Shown here: positions 1 through 12,827 of the stretch, one piece after another
Position numbering within the stretch: the stretch's first letter is position 1
Layout of the letters: every line of letters starts with the position of its first letter
Origin: Euwallacea fornicatus
Lineage: Eukaryota > Arthropoda > Insecta > Coleoptera > Curculionidae
Direction: 5' to 3'
Length of the DNA stretch: 64,000 nucleotides
Assembly: GCF_040115645.1 (NCBI RefSeq)
Contig: NC_089545.1
Span: 4,216,001-4,280,000 of the forward strand
Made by a program: the position numbers and the translations under genes
The notes under the pieces: generated by a model
What the model was told of the DNA's origin: nothing
Seen by the model: the letters and a program-made list of their open reading frames with translations, nothing else
Databases searched by the model: none

Positions 1-1517
1 TCAATTTGATTTGTCTTTTTTCATTTGAAACACAAAGACGTGGAGGTTGAGGCAAAGGGCTCATGATTGGAGCATATGGGGTCGCAAAAGAAAGACCGCT
101 TCAACGAGAAACAGTTTCTTAAAAGGAATTTCATGTTTATGAGATTAGCTGGGTTCAAATCTTACATAAAAAGTTCATTTTTTTACTGTTCGTCTCAGTA
201 CTTTTTCAAAAAGTTCAAGATATTTTTAGGTTAGGTTTATAATTCATCGTTTTTGCTTGCATGTATTTTTAATGCACATACTCTCTGCCAAAGGCAAATG
301 GCCCAAATCTAAACGTTTTCGTTCCCTTCCGGGGAATTCATGAGACTTCTACAGCCATTCTCTGTACTTGGTTTCGCTTGCTGGATCCATAGTAAATGCA
401 CAACCAAACAGCGCGAAAAATGTTATATTGGGTTCTTAAGAATCCTTTTTTTTTGGCAGAATAAGAATGAAACTGAAAAATACAGAGTTTTATAGCAAAT
501 TCCAAGGGGTAGTTAGTCAGTTAATATTTCCAATCTCAAAGAGAATTTTCAGTGAGCATCATATAACCAATATGATGTATTTGTCTTAATTTAAACGATC
601 CTCTATTTCATATGGTTAGCAGACCCCATCCCATATTGAGGAGATATATTTCGGACTTGCACAACTTCAAGCGAGGAGGGAACATTGTGGTATTATTGTT
701 GGAGGCGTTATTGCAGCTTACAGGTAAAATCATGAATTCTTTGAACATAATAAATCATTCGGAGGGTATCAGTTTAACATGTTAATACTTTACGTTTGAC
801 CAACCCTGACCGAACCCGAGAAGTGATATGTTTGCTCCTTAGGCGGGGACGGATCTCGGGCCTATCGGACACTGCCGGTCGATGTAAAACAGTATACCTG
901 AATACGTTTTAAAAGTGATATTCTATATTCAGAAGACGAATTCTCAGCTCTGTGTCTCTTTTCAAGATTATATTAAATGCAGCTGACTTGAGACTTGCAG
1001 ATCTGAGTACTTTAAAATAGCATTCAGAGATAAAGTTCCATGCCAAGCTGGCTTTTGGAATTAGTTACGGCATGAATTGTATAGGCACTGATATTACATT
1101 TTCGGAAGTATTGCGGAGCCCTGTTTGGGAGATTTGCATGGCTAAAAACACATCATGTTTAAGTAGTCATCGGTCGATGTAAATCTCCTAATACATGCAA
1201 GACTTACACCGGCACCTGGATGGATAGTTGATCACTCTACATTCATCATTCGCCAGAGCAGAGTTTCAACAGGTTCCGGCTAAAAAAATCACTCATTCAT
1301 GCTTCTATTGTATTTTTGAAACGATATGATCCAGGTATGATCAAATGTTTGTTTAGACTAAGATGTTCATTAATATAATGAAAGTGTTAATTGACAAGTC
1401 TGGTTTTAGTTGTTCAAAGAAGTGTTGGTTTTCTTTTCATGAAGGGAATACTTCAGAAAGAGGCAGGGTGTTTTGACTCTTTTGTGTTCATTATTAGGAG
1501 AAAATACACGATTGTGG
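1..1517. other. Non-coding stretch, no gene seen
   Basis: No open frame, transposase motif or terminal repeat stands out on either strand. The composition is AT-rich with scattered short homopolymers. One ATTTGCAT octamer lies near 1134, a word common by chance in AT-rich DNA. Confidence 0.5.
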
Positions 1518-1837
1518 TTAATAATAAACTAATCTTTTGAGAAAAGAATCTTTCCGGCCGCCCTGAAAATATCCCGTTCCACTCCCATTGTTAAGATTCA
1601 CATCATGCTTCTTCAAGATTTTGGAATAGGAACATCTGCAAAATAACCATGTACTGCCAGAAAACCAACAAGGATTGAGGAATGGAAGATCGACAAGCAC
1701 AGTGTTTCATGTCCGATTGAAGAGGATAATTGATGATATTGAGTCTGCGCAGTACCCAGTTGAGGGTCTTTTGCAATCTCAACGTGGCATTTGATTCTAC
1801 CAACTATGAAATTCTTCTCAACACAATGAATCCACAT
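1518..1837 (-). other. Possible decayed coding patch, unidentified
   Basis: On the minus strand three overlapping open frames of 60-74 codons occupy all three reading frames of the same 320 bp. This can happen when a coding region decays by frameshifts. The most protein-like piece, near 1540-1590, reads NNGSGTGYFQGGRKDSF. I do not recognise the family and see no catalytic motif, terminal repeat or splice signal. It could be an eroded transposon gene or chance. A translated search joining the three frames would decide. Confidence 0.15.
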
Positions 1838-4227
1838 ATTTAATTCGGGGAATAGTTTAGAATTATCTTAATTCACAGCAGACCAGATCTAGTGCGTTGT
1901 CGTTAGCTGTTTAAATAGCTGTTTTGGATGAGGGAAATTCTAAAATGTTCAAACAATATCATGGTGGTCCACAACTCACAGACTAAGCATAATCTTAGGA
2001 AAGATGTGCGTTAAAATGGGGGAAAGTGAAGGTATAAGAAGGCAAGTTAAATTTATGGGTTTTGAGTTGGAGAAGACTTCCAGTTGGGAATCTCTCCCAC
2101 TTACATATACCTCCAAGACCTGATATTCGAGATCTATTAAAATGGCGATAATATGCAAAAAAAAACGGAGACCTTTAGACAAAGTTTCATATACTCTTCC
2201 TGATAACATAATGAAAACCGATTTCAGCTGCGTTAGTACTAACTTTGTTAAAGAGAAATTGGGGAAATTCCTTCCCCAAAGGTATTTTTATGATTAGAAT
2301 GAATATGTTTCAAAAAAAATATTAATTTTATGCGACATTAAAAAACAATTAATTTAATTAAGAATGGGACATGCAAATTTCATAGTATTTTTGTATCGAA
2401 GGCGATGATGCCATTCTCTTATAATGCACGAACGGAATTCATAACTGTACTCTAAATTGTGAAACAATAAATATGTTTTTTATTTTATTTTATTTTATTT
2501 TTAGTTTTGATTAATTCTTGATTGAGAACGCGACAAGCATGAAAAAATGTGAACACGAAAATAATATGCGGTTTTAGTGCAAAAGGCGCCTTAGTAGACA
2601 GTTAATTATGTATATGGTGTTGGACATACGACAAACGGAATGATATAAGGGCCCAGACAAACGGAATAGAAAAACGAATGGGAAAGCAGAAATGTGCGGA
2701 AACTTAGAAATTAGTTGCTTAATATTAATAGAGATTTAGCAGAGATAAGACTTATGCCCTGAATGTGAGACCTATGAGGGAGAAATTGCTTAGGATACGT
2801 TTCAGCTGATAATTAAGGATATTTTATCTACCCGAAATTGTTTCGGGGATAGCTAGCAAGGTGGGACTCCTGGCGTAATTTCTATTATTAATTGGCTTAC
2901 AAATAAATACCATAGAAGCTTTAATCCGCAACTACAAAAAGTTTATAGTCTCGGTTGTTTATCAACATTTCTAGTTTTTTGTGGGAAATGTCTTCACTTA
3001 GAGCCTACTAAGTCGATGAAATACGTAGTTAATTAATCTAAACATTAATAAACACTCATAATAAATAATCATTGCAAACCTTCCTTTTACAATAAATAGT
3101 AATTTTCATAATGATTCAAGTTCTTTGACAATTCCTGCACCATGTAAATAAACAAGACATTAGGTAGAGACTTGTAGAGAGTGAATATTCACTTTTCCAT
3201 TGGAGTTTTTTTATAAACTTCAGTATTATATTCTTGGTTTCATGCTGTGATATTTCGTTGGACGTTACAAGATCCCCATGCTGGATATCCTTATTTCGAA
3301 TACACAACGACATAAGATAATTTGCGAAAAAAAGCTAATATTGTCCAACATGCAAATTATTATCGATAATTGACGTGAAAATCTGTAGAAGCAACGAAAA
3401 ATACCTATTTTAAAATGAGAAAAATAAAAATTGGTCCCCTGTTCCACCTTTGGCGCCAGCAGGACGCCAAGGTTTGATTCGTTTAATCCAGTAAAGATAA
3501 CGATATCCTCTAGGTACTAAATAGTGGTAATGACTTATCCAGTGGCTCATCGTGCACATGTCGTTTAAATACCGAATGAAAATGCAAATATCACAGACAG
3601 GTCTCCGGTAAGGCGAAATATTCGCGCATTAGCCCGAACTGCGCCTCAGTCCAATAAATACCCGTTAAATCTAATTTGCGTAAAGTACGGCCAGTCGACA
3701 GCGAATGGCCGCGTTCATTTCGATATAATTATGCCAAGCTGTTTAATGTTGATGTGCGTACCGGGTTTTGCACTGGACATCTACTTTATTTACTTATTTT
3801 AAGTGATTATATAATGGTTCATTTATGCGAAGCTGACGTGTTTTATGGCGGCCACTGCTTAAGCCGTTCCGTTTTCTTCTTCATTTGTCACGCGATTTAT
3901 GACGAAATAGATGCGAAGTGCTCACTATAATTATAAAAAGAATTATAGATGATTGAGACCACTCAAAAATGGTGAATCAAGGAATATGAAATGTAACAAC
4001 TCAATTTAAGTAGGAATTGTTCGAAATGTATGGAGTTCCCTAGGAAGATATTGAATGGAGAGTGGTGAAAAAGTTTTCCTCTACTGCTATTTGCGTCCAG
4101 AATGCTGCGGCAGAAATGGGGAAAGCTGAGCAGGTCTTCAGAACCAGCGAAGACTTTTGAGCTCCAAGCTTAATTCGAATTCCTCTATATTAGGCCATCG
4201 GAGAGCATTAATTTATAGAGGACCTCG
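1838..4227. other. Non-coding stretch, no gene seen
   Basis: Nothing recognisable apart from a short (TTTTA)n microsatellite near 2475-2503. Several ATGCAAAT octamer words (near 2365, 3350 and 3575) are present, but the AT-rich background makes them weak evidence of regulation. Confidence 0.5.
2475..2503. repeat. (TTTTA)n microsatellite
   Basis: A run of about four TTTTA/TATTT units interrupts a poly-T tract. It is a simple-sequence repeat with no further structure. Confidence 0.7.
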
Positions 4228-4482
4228 GTGAGAAGGCATTATGGTCTTTTGCCAACTTCTGCCACATATCATTGCCCCACTCCTTTTCTCGTGCGCCCCA
4301 TCACTGCATTGTGTGTCCCCCCGAGTCGTAAATCAGCGGAACAATGCAGAATGCGCCCCGCGAGCCGATGCCGCTTCTGCGGCTCCCGAGTTGTCCACGT
4401 CTTCTCGACGGATGGTGACATTTGGGGATGGGACTCTCCACATGGATTTTCTGTGAAAATACAAAAAGTTAATAGACTGTAA
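4228..4482. other. GC-richer island with overlapping open frames
   Basis: This patch is clearly richer in GC and CpG than its flanks and stays open in several frames (84 and 71 codons on plus, 82 on minus). The plus-strand translation is rich in Cys, Arg and Pro with no motif I recognise. Open frames on both strands are expected where TA-containing stop codons are scarce, so this is not good evidence for a protein. A conserved non-coding element or an unrecognised exon remain possible. Confidence 0.2.
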
Positions 4483-7379
4483 AAGATGCGAGGTTAAGAC
4501 GGGGATAAATTGTAGTTTAAGAATATGCCGTTTCAATTTTTGCAAAATTTTTTTGACTTTCACAGGTCTTCGAAGGATCAATTTTTGGGATGCCTGAAGT
4601 GCTGGCCTTCATATCTCGCCGTTTTAATAAATTCTATCAAATGAACCTTATTCGACGCTGGGTGTCTCAAAAACGAGTAGAGATTAATATGAGGTTGCGT
4701 CAACACAAAATCTGTTCCGTGATTTGGGTGGTTTAAACACGAAAAAATATACAGTACGTTTATCATTCATATAAAATAAAAAAAATTACTTAATAAATTT
4801 ACTAATAACTTTTAAAATCATTATTCACGCAAATACTTACTCAAGACGAATTCCAAATTCTCCTTTTGTCAACTACTTCTGAAAAAATTAGTTAACAATA
4901 ATTCGAATTCACATTGTCAAAGGTGGATTGTAGATCGCCAATTAAAAATCGCGCCAAGCCGTTGCCACTGTCTTAATTCGAAATACTTCTGGTTACTTTT
5001 TTAAAACAATGCTAACCTGAATTAACCTGCCATTTTTCACCTTTCATGCAGTAAGTCGAATCCCAACGATAGATGTTGACACCAGCGGCCGGCGATATAC
5101 GTTCCTTCGGTCGTGCTGTCACAGCATTCGCGAACGGGCGTAACTCTCGGCCTAAGATGCACTAAATTACCATAAAACAAACTGGTACGGTTCGATGCTG
5201 GTCCCAGATAAACAGTGATCGATGGAATTAAGACTTAAATGGAGGAAAATGCTCCGAATACCGGCGCAAGATGCGTTGGTGATGACCGTCGCCATCATGT
5301 AGTCCATGCCGTTAAACTTGGGTTATTTCCACTATTAAGAACTCCTAATGGGCCATACAGGATTTAAGATTCTCGTATTGAATCAAAAAAACACAAAAAC
5401 TTACCAAACTTGTTTTTTATAAATACAGAGGTACCAAAAATAGTTTTTTTTTCTTTTGACTTTGAACGCCCTGTACAACAACACTTAAACAAGGAGAGAC
5501 CATCCTTGGGAAACACATGCCGTGTCTCTGAAAGTTTGTATTAAGATTCCTCTTCTTATTACCTATGCGACTTTTAACTCGAGAAATGGAGTGAAAAACT
5601 AATTTCAAAAGCGACTTTCCTTATTTCGCTTGAAATAATCTAATTTAAAATGGCGACTCTACTACTTCCAGGCGACCTCTTGCCTGTCATTTTCCACCTT
5701 CGACGTGTGTACCTCAAAAGAAACGAGTGATCGCAAGGGAAATATGCTGCCGGAGCGACGAGAGGTGTAGTTCGAGCTGAAGAAGAAATGAAACGCGTTA
5801 ACATGTCGTTATTGTGGCCTTAAGGCAGTGGCGGAGAAGGCTTTTCTCTAGGGATTTTTTTTTTAATTAAGGAGGAAAGAACAGCACAATCGTGACTGAG
5901 AGATTTGAGTAGGAGAAATTGAGGAAAAACTTATTATAAAGTTGGTTCAAATAGGCTTGCCTTGCAAGCCTTTGTATCCGTTGCAGTGAGGTAAAGCCAT
6001 GTGCATGTCCGCCTATGCCATGCGTCCTCAAGAGCATTAAAAACGTTAAGAGGCACCTGTAAAATATTTATTGACATCTACTTTTTCTGTCGTTACCCGA
6101 GTTGGTTTGGGACTCCGCGACGGTATCTCTTCGCCATTACATCACCATATACAACTAATATTAGTGGATGTTTTGACATTTTCCGCGTTTTTTCCTATAT
6201 TACCTAACAGTAATATTTATGGCCCATCGACAAAATTTCCCAAATAAAATAACACTTTAAAATAGGCACTTTAAAGTCGTTTACATCTGCTTGTTTACGC
6301 TTGCCAGCACCGAATCTCCGATAGGAAAATAAGCAAATGTTCCGTCAATTGATTGAAATAGAGGTTCAGAGTTGATGCTGCATCGTCATAGGTCTTTCAG
6401 CCAACGAATGAATTCATCATTCGGCCCATTTCATCTGTCAGAGCTTACCATCTGATCTACGTCCCGAACTTCGTCGGTTTCCTTCCCGAATGTGAAAATA
6501 TTTCACTGAGAGAAATATGGATTTGATGTGCACTTACATCTTATCTTTGTCCACATTCTGGAAAATATGTTAGAATATTCTAAACATGTTTTTGTTTAAG
6601 ATGCATCAAGTGACTCACGCGCCAGAGCCCTATGGGTACGTGCGTGATCTATGAATTTATGACTCGATAGTTTTTCAATTTATAATTTTAATAATCGAAC
6701 ATTGTTTAACTCCAGAAAGAAATGATATCATTCCCGCTAAAATACCATTAACCTTCAGAGGAATGTTATCGTCATATGATCTCTATATGTTTTTTTATTA
6801 ATTTCTTCATCGGGGATGATATCCTTTATGATAGGCTTATCCAATAATATTCATTCGGGCATACAAAAGTAATATTCGGTGTAATTTCTGTAACTGTGTG
6901 TCTTGCAATTATCACAATTTGCTAAATTTTTTTAAGACGTTCCTAGTACGGGGAGAATTTTTGGAAATATGTTGTCCCTTTTTTGCTTCTGAGGGGATGG
7001 GTGTTTACGTCTAAAATTGTAATGTTTGGCTTACGTCAGTAATTTTTATTTTTTTTTGGTACGTGAGTAATAGAAAAGAAACGACAATCTTGGCACAATT
7101 ACCACTATTTCTATTGAAAAAAACGAAGCCCTGTATAGTTTAATATTGCGTAAGTCCATAAACAAAATGAACTTTTGGAAAAGGTGTATATATTTCTCGA
7201 ACTAATGCGACTCTCTTATATTCCAAAGGATATTGTCATCACTAAATTATGAATTTTTAAAATTGCATTTCATCCAAGGACTAAGGCATTCTGGCTGGTG
7301 CTGGACCGAATATTGAGGAAAAAATCGAAAAAAGACATAACGAAATAAGAAAGTACGATATTAAATCAACATGGAACAA
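4483..7379. other. Non-coding stretch with transposon-end-like motifs
   Basis: No gene seen. Two motifs resemble the ends of TACAGGG-type DNA transposons: a GCCCTGTAC at 5469-5477, with a weak partner TACAGAGG at about 5424, and a GCCCTGTATA at 7129-7138. Neither has a convincing partner terminus. Confidence 0.4.
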
Positions 7380-7720
7380 CCAAACAGCGTAATATGGCAT
7401 TCCATTGCTTAAGTGGGTATGCAAATTAGTCGGCGCAATTCCTCTTATAATTAAAAGTTCATCTGGTTCTTGTAATCCCGATTTGCCACTAATAAAATTA
7501 ACCGTATTTACGTCCGATTTTATTAAATATTTCCCGATAATATTAATTAAAATGGCGAATATCTACACGAGTCCGGGCTAATAAACCTATCGGCCGGTGG
7601 TGGCACTGTACATGTTGGGCCCCATATTTATGACGGACGGACCGTGTTTCTCTTCGAGATAAAAATTCATTTCTCAATCATATTTTAGTGATTTTATTGT
7701 TTAGCCGGGATGTAAAGTGG
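7380..7720. promoter_or_regulatory. Candidate cis-regulatory element
   Basis: An AT-rich homeodomain-like stretch (ATGCAAATTAG near 7421, TATTAATTAAAATGG near 7541, CATATTTATGACGG near 7623) alternates with short GC/CpG-rich blocks such as CCTATCGGCCGGTGGTGG. This texture is typical of conserved non-coding elements in insects. The motifs are visible; a regulatory role is inference, and no gene within the window is an obvious target. Confidence 0.25.
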
Positions 7721-9147
7721 CATAGTTGATTGTGCGCAGAATATAAAGTTACTTATTTATCGGTGTGTAATTTATAAGACGCATTTATTATGGCATTGCG
7801 TGGTTGAAGCGATCCTCCACTATTATGGGTCTCTTTAATCGACTGATCAATTCAGAGTTGCAAATAAACCGTATGTCCCATCGTTAGAGGTCTACGGTCC
7901 TGTCTTACTCTTATTAACGTTAATTGTTTTTAATGCATAATTTTTTTTTCACGCCACGGATTTGCTGGTTAAGAACCTTATTCCATTGGTCGTGGTAGTA
8001 ATTTGTCCCTCTCGCGGTGAAAACACTCAAAATGAATTCTTATTTTGGGCATTTTCAAAGAACGCCGTTGAGTTCGTTCTTTGAGAGGGGCATTAAGAGC
8101 ATAAGCTGTAGCTCCCTATTGATATCACAAATAAACCGTAAATTTAAAGATTGATGCATAATTTATCAGCCATAAAATGGGATATTTATGTGATTTTTGT
8201 CATTTTAATAGAGTCGAGTTATTTTGCAGTATCGGTTTTCAAAAGTGCTTTTGCTGATAAACGTGCGCCACGGCTATCAGATGAATTCCCATTTTATTTC
8301 GGGGTGGTTTATCTTACGAACCAAACATCAAAACAATTTCAAGCAGTTATCTTGTCAAATCCGTTGGATTAATATGTATGGTTTGATGATGGTTTCAAAT
8401 TCTCGACATTGCACATGATTGGCAAGCGGCTGCCAGCAGAACGACACACAGCATTCGAAAATTGAACTTTATACGTGGATCTCGTATAAAGTGTGCAAAT
8501 GCTTCCCTCGTAAACAACATGTTTATGCCGCAAAAACCTCACGCTCGCAAATCGCGGTGCATCCGTGCCAATCTGCGCCCTGATGGACGGCAATCGCTCC
8601 CAACTCCGAATACTCCGACGTTGCAGGGCCATCATTTTCACCCAGGGGTCGTTACGTTATTTTCCAGTGGCGTGGAATATTTTAGCAAACGTCAAAAGGA
8701 GCAAATAACCTTAAAACGGAATATGTGACACTTCCAATAAACAGAGTGTGTCCAAAGTAAAGATGTCCAGCAGTGGCAATTTCGTGGATAGTAATCCATA
8801 CATACTTAACGAAGGGAAAGAACAATTGAAGCTTGACCCTTCGCAAAAAGGGCCAAACAAGGTAAATTTGAAATCGGTGATTGCTTGGAATGCAATGCAA
8901 TGCGGATTTGCGTGAAAACACCGCATTGCATATACAGACGCTCGATAACGTAAACACGCGATGATGGAAATATTGCGTTGATGTAGACACAAAATTCGCA
9001 CTATATGATCAAGCGAAACGCGCGCTAACGTAAACAATGTGTACCCTTGATGACGTAGATGGTTGCACAAGCGTTTTGTCCCTGAGGTATGACAATCAAT
9101 TTGTAATCACCAATGCTTTACACACCCATAATTTGAGGATTATTTAA
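7721..9147. other. Non-coding stretch, no gene supported
   Basis: Open frames at 8369-8641 (minus) and 8462-8728 (plus) overlap on opposite strands and show no motif. One inverted repeat at 8896-8930 is listed separately. I see no transposase sequence until about 9148. Confidence 0.45.
8896..8930. repeat. Short inverted repeat (10-bp arms)
   Basis: TGCAATGCGG at 8896-8905 is matched by its exact reverse complement at 8921-8930 with a 15-nt loop, so the transcript could form a small hairpin. It is too short for a typical microRNA precursor as it stands. The function is unknown. Confidence 0.45.
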
Positions 9148-9275
9148 TTTGTAAGTAAAAATTTCCTAAAAAAAAACAGAAGCCTCCTATAAAATTGTTA
9201 TTACTATTAGATAATGCACCAAGTCATTCACCAGAGTAACAACTGAGGACCGAGGATGGGTCAATTTTGATCATG
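9148..9275 (+). pseudogene. pogo/Tigger-like (jerky-type DDE) transposase relic, 5' part
   Basis: Reading from 9148 gives a phase with the motif LLLLLDNAPSHSP (second catalytic Asp codon at 9210-9212). This is the hallmark of the DDE endonuclease domain in pogo/Tigger and jerky-like transposases, which cut and paste their element. A stop codon follows the motif, then a short acidic stretch in the same frame (EDGSILIMY). The phase ends where another transposon begins at 9276, and the gene resumes at 10256. Nothing upstream of about 9130 resembles the N-terminal DNA-binding domains, so the copy is 5' truncated or too eroded to read. Family assignment rests on motif order in both halves. Confidence 0.75.
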
Positions 9276-10255
9276 TACAAGGTGACCGATATTCGACTCT
9301 CAACACGAGAATCTCGGAAACTGTAGGAGACATAGAGCCGGTTAAATGGAGGGAAACTTGATACTTCACCTTCTAAATTAAAAAAAAAAAACGATTTCTT
9401 TCGTAAATATCCGAAAAACCTCGATAATTACTATATCATTATTTTTTATGTCCTAAATTACAAATAACATGAAAATAGAGATCGCTTTCTTAAAGAATTT
9501 TTCCCGTATTACAACATGAAAATTGTTTTTCTGAAATCCGACGTTTGAGGTTTTCAACATCATCATCAACTTGCTTTTCCAAACGGGGATCTGATTGTTT
9601 TTTCACGAATTCACGAAAAAAGTCAGTGTACATTTTCGAAAAGCAACAATGTGTCACGTTTGCCGATTTGTGCCGTTTAGATCAAAAATATTTATTTTCA
9701 GAAGAAATAATACCGTAATATTTTCATATTCCGCGTTAGTGCTTCGTACTGACTCCACTTTCAAAGTAAAAATTGAAAGCTTCTATGTCAAAATGAATAG
9801 CTCGATAAATATCAGATATTGATCACATAATAGACATAGACGCGTTGCAATTGGTGTCGCGATCGCGGCTCTACTTATATATTTAGAAAAATATTTAATT
9901 AAAAAAACTTCAAGAACCAGTAGTTGATATTTTAAAACTCATTGTTGGAAAATGAAATTTTTTAATGACGAAAAACGTAATATGATCAAAATCTTCTATT
10001 CTTCATATAGAAATAGTGGTATTGCCGGTCAGGAATATTTTGAAGATTATCCAAAACATTTGCAGCCACACAGAAGCTATATCACGTTACTTGACCAAAA
10101 CCTGGTAACTTATAGCACTCTTAACAAAGCAACAAGTCGGGAAGAATAAAAAGTATTTCTTTCATAAAGAAACAACTTTGCGTCCATTTAAACGCCTGTT
10201 TCTCGTACGATTTCCGAAATCCTTATGTTAAGAGTCGAATATGAGACACCCTGTA
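9276..10255 (+). mobile_element. Internally deleted Tc1/mariner-superfamily element nested in Tigger relic
   Basis: The left end (TA at 9276-9277, then CAAGGTGACCGATATTCG) and the right end (CACCCTG then TA at 10254-10255) form imperfect terminal inverted repeats of about 55 bp. Read inward, both contain the block ATATTCGACTC followed by the related sequences AATCTCGGAAA and GATTTCGGAAA. TA duplications border both ends, as expected for this superfamily. At about 980 bp it is shorter than an autonomous copy and contains only the N-terminal part of a transposase (9952-10149). Both flanks are pieces of one Tigger-like gene, so this element inserted into it. Confidence 0.85.
9952..10149 (+). pseudogene. 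Transposase N-terminus, DUF4817-like helix-turn-helix region
   Basis: A 65-residue open frame starts with ATG and matches the layout of the DUF4817-type N-terminus found in many arthropod Tc1/mariner-superfamily transposases: an initial F-N-D/E segment, a hydrophobic helix (MIKIFYSSYRNSGIA), the Y-x-E/D-x-YP turn (EYFEDYPKHLQP), then a second helix. This region normally binds the terminal repeats. The frame stops at 10147-10149, about 100 bp before the right terminal repeat, so the catalytic DDE domain is absent. If translated, it would be a DNA-binding fragment without nuclease. Whether it is expressed is unknown; the open frame may be chance survival in a young deletion derivative. Confidence 0.65.
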
Positions 10256-10851
10256 CACACTGCCCAACCGATAGACCAGCACGTAATAAGACTCACCAAA
10301 CTATACTACCGAAAATTTCTACTTTCATTTGTCTTATCAAAGAATCCTGGAAATATAACTAAAGCTTTGAAACAGGTAACATTCCGGGAAGCTGTTTTAA
10401 ATTTGAACATGGCCTGGAATGCAATTAATCAGCAAACTATTCAAAAATATTGGAACAATCTCTTTTGTACCAACGATTAAGATGAAGATGATGTTCCCTT
10501 GAGCGTAATTAGGGAACAATTTCTATACAATGCTGATGTTCTTGTGAGTGCGTCATTGGATGTTCTTGATTTATTGAAAAGTGTGAATACTAACATTGTT
10601 TGCAATGCAGATGATGTTAATGTATGGAAGAAGATAAGCAAACAAATTATGTTAATAAAAAGGAAGATTTGACTAGTGACGACGACGATTACGCTCCCAT
10701 TAAAGTTAGAAGTGTGGTGATTGACGCTTAAGCTATACAAATTTATAATCAAGCATTAGATTGGGATGATGGGAAAAAATATCATACACGGATAGTTTTT
10801 CGTAAATTGCGGGCACAGCCTAAAATTTCATATTATTTTTCTTCTAATTAA
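10256..10851 (+). pseudogene. pogo/Tigger-like transposase relic, 3' part
   Basis: This continues the gene interrupted at 9275. It begins with the motif QPIDQHVI (codons 10265-10288), the conserved QPMDQ-type signature of jerky/Tigger DDE domains, followed by a basic Tyr-rich helix (LYYRKFLL) and an AWN-type segment (NMAWNAINQQTIQKYWNNL). After a stop at 10478-10480 the same frame runs through an acidic linker. A frameshift near 10660 moves to another phase holding DLTSDDDDYAPIKV and the coiled C-terminal tail, ending at a TAA at 10849-10851. At least three disabling changes plus the insertion upstream show it is dead. Terminal inverted repeats were not identified. Confidence 0.75.
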
Positions 10852-12827
10852 AAAATACTTATCACTATTAGAATATTAATTTGTTTTGTTACATACGTAT
10901 TTGTATTAAATGTTTCTTTAATAAATCGTTTATTATTTAAATCACGTTCATTCATCCAATCATTTCGATAATGTGAATCACACTTGGTTTGAATTGGTTT
11001 ACATTATCGAGTGTGTGATGTATTCGTTTATTGACGCTCCAATTTAAAAAGACTAGTTGAGAAATGTGACCTTGCAAGACACTATTTTACATGCTGCATC
11101 GGAAAACTATACCTCATATTTAACATTTTTATAAAGATGTCTAGCACTCAGGGCTTTGCCTCAGGGGAGTTAAATTTAATACCGTTATTCGTTCCCGTTG
11201 AAAATATTATTGACGTTTCAGGATTTCTCTTAAATGTTTTGCAATCAGCGTAACGTAGGGGCAGTAAATATTTAACCGGACCCAAATGCACACTATACAT
11301 TTTCTAACGACTGTACAGGGTGTCTCGAAAAATTAAAAAATACATTTTGAGGACTGGTTCTGGAATAAAAATATCATACTGTGTGTTCGAGATAAAGTTA
11401 TCAAGTGTGAGGATCTCGTAAACGGTAGTGCACAGTTTTTTTTTCTAAATTCGGTCCTGGTAAGCTTCATGGCAGTGTTGTTAAATAGGAGAAAAGTTGC
11501 CCATTCCAAGGAGTCGTCGTACGCTGCCATCAAATTTGTGTTCATGCCGTGTAAGACTGTCTGTTTATTTTTGTAGGTTCAGGAAATGTTTGCGCTCACT
11601 GCACTGCAACTCATCAGATGAAGAATTAAATTATAAAAGTACACAATAGGTGACGTCAAAAGCCAATTTGGTAAAGGATCGGATGGTATGGCAACTAAAA
11701 TAATAATAAACCACTATTGAGACACCAGAAATATGCAAATACAAAATATGGATATCGCACTGTAGCCTGTAGCTGATGTATGAGGAAGACAGTAAGCACT
11801 AATATGTTAAGTGCATGCCGAAATTATGCAATTCTGTTGCTCAGAAACAGCTTAAAAGCATTTTTACTATTATTTGACGAAAGTAGCAAAAACGCAAGAA
11901 GGCAGTTATTTTGTCGTAACAAACCTGAATACGATGTTTTCTGAAATAATACAATGTTTGCACTTCCCGATATCGCATTTTAAGCCTCGAATCAGTCAAT
12001 GTCTCTAACTTACCACATAAAAAAGGAAACTTTCAAATAAGATTAAGCGTGCCGTCAATCAACAATTTGTTAAATGGTTAGATTGTATCCATAAATATAA
12101 TGCCAAAAAAGGCTGGCTAGAAGTGCGATATTCACTGAAATTTAATAGAAATTGCTTTGTAAATTTAATTCATGAGGAGAAGGATTATTACAGTGATTGT
12201 AAATAAAATTGGTGTGTAGTAAACACACCACGATAGGTAGTAGGCATTCTTTACCTTCCAAATAGGTATTCTAGGTTTTTGTAAATAACTAACATCGGAG
12301 CTACGCGGCACGATTCGCTATTTCCTGTTCTCCACACAGAAAGAACTCTTCTCATTTAGATGTGTAATATAAAATTAATTTAATTTGTGAATTTAAGATG
12401 TTTTCTAAAATATAATCGTTGATTATGCCGTCCCCTAAGATGGTTCTTATTTTTTTTGTGTGTATGAAAAAAGTGTGTGATGCTAAAAAACCCACAATAC
12501 AATTTTAATGCAAATTGCGAGATTGAATAATAATAAAATGTTTGTACTATCATTTTGTTCACAACTTCACTAAATTTGTAAAATAAAAACTTTGTGTATG
12601 ACATGTAATCAAGTATAGAAAATTTTAAAAAAGTGCTCAAAAATATTGTAACCAACTTGTATATTATTGTACTTACATTCTCATATGCTGAAATAACATG
12701 TTAAAATGTTGTAGATGAAAAAATTACATTGTAATTTTTATTATTTAGTTTAATTCTGGGTCGCTTCAGTTAACTACCTGACTATATGGCGAATGAACAT
12801 AATCTACTATTTCTTTTGATGTTCAGT
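10852..12827. other. Non-coding stretch with one transposon terminus
   Basis: No gene is seen. At 11314 the motif TACAGGGTGTCTCG resembles the terminus of the element at 9276-10255. The following 110 bp also contains a GAGGATCTCGTAAACGGTAG block like its subterminal region, suggesting a truncated left end. A perfect 7-bp hairpin (GGTGTGT/ACACACC) lies at 12211-12229. Confidence 0.45.
11314..11430 (+). mobile_element. Solo left terminus of TACAGGGTG-type element
   Basis: TACAGGGTGTCTCG at 11314 matches the end of the nested element at 10255 (read inward). A downstream GGATCTCGTAAACGG (near 11422) parallels that element's subterminal AATCTCGGAAACTG. No matching right end was found, so this is a fragment. 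Confidence 0.45.

Noticed and set aside
8369..8728. Overlapping open frames on both strands (90 and 88 codons)
   Set aside because: No motif. A locally low density of stop codons explains both.
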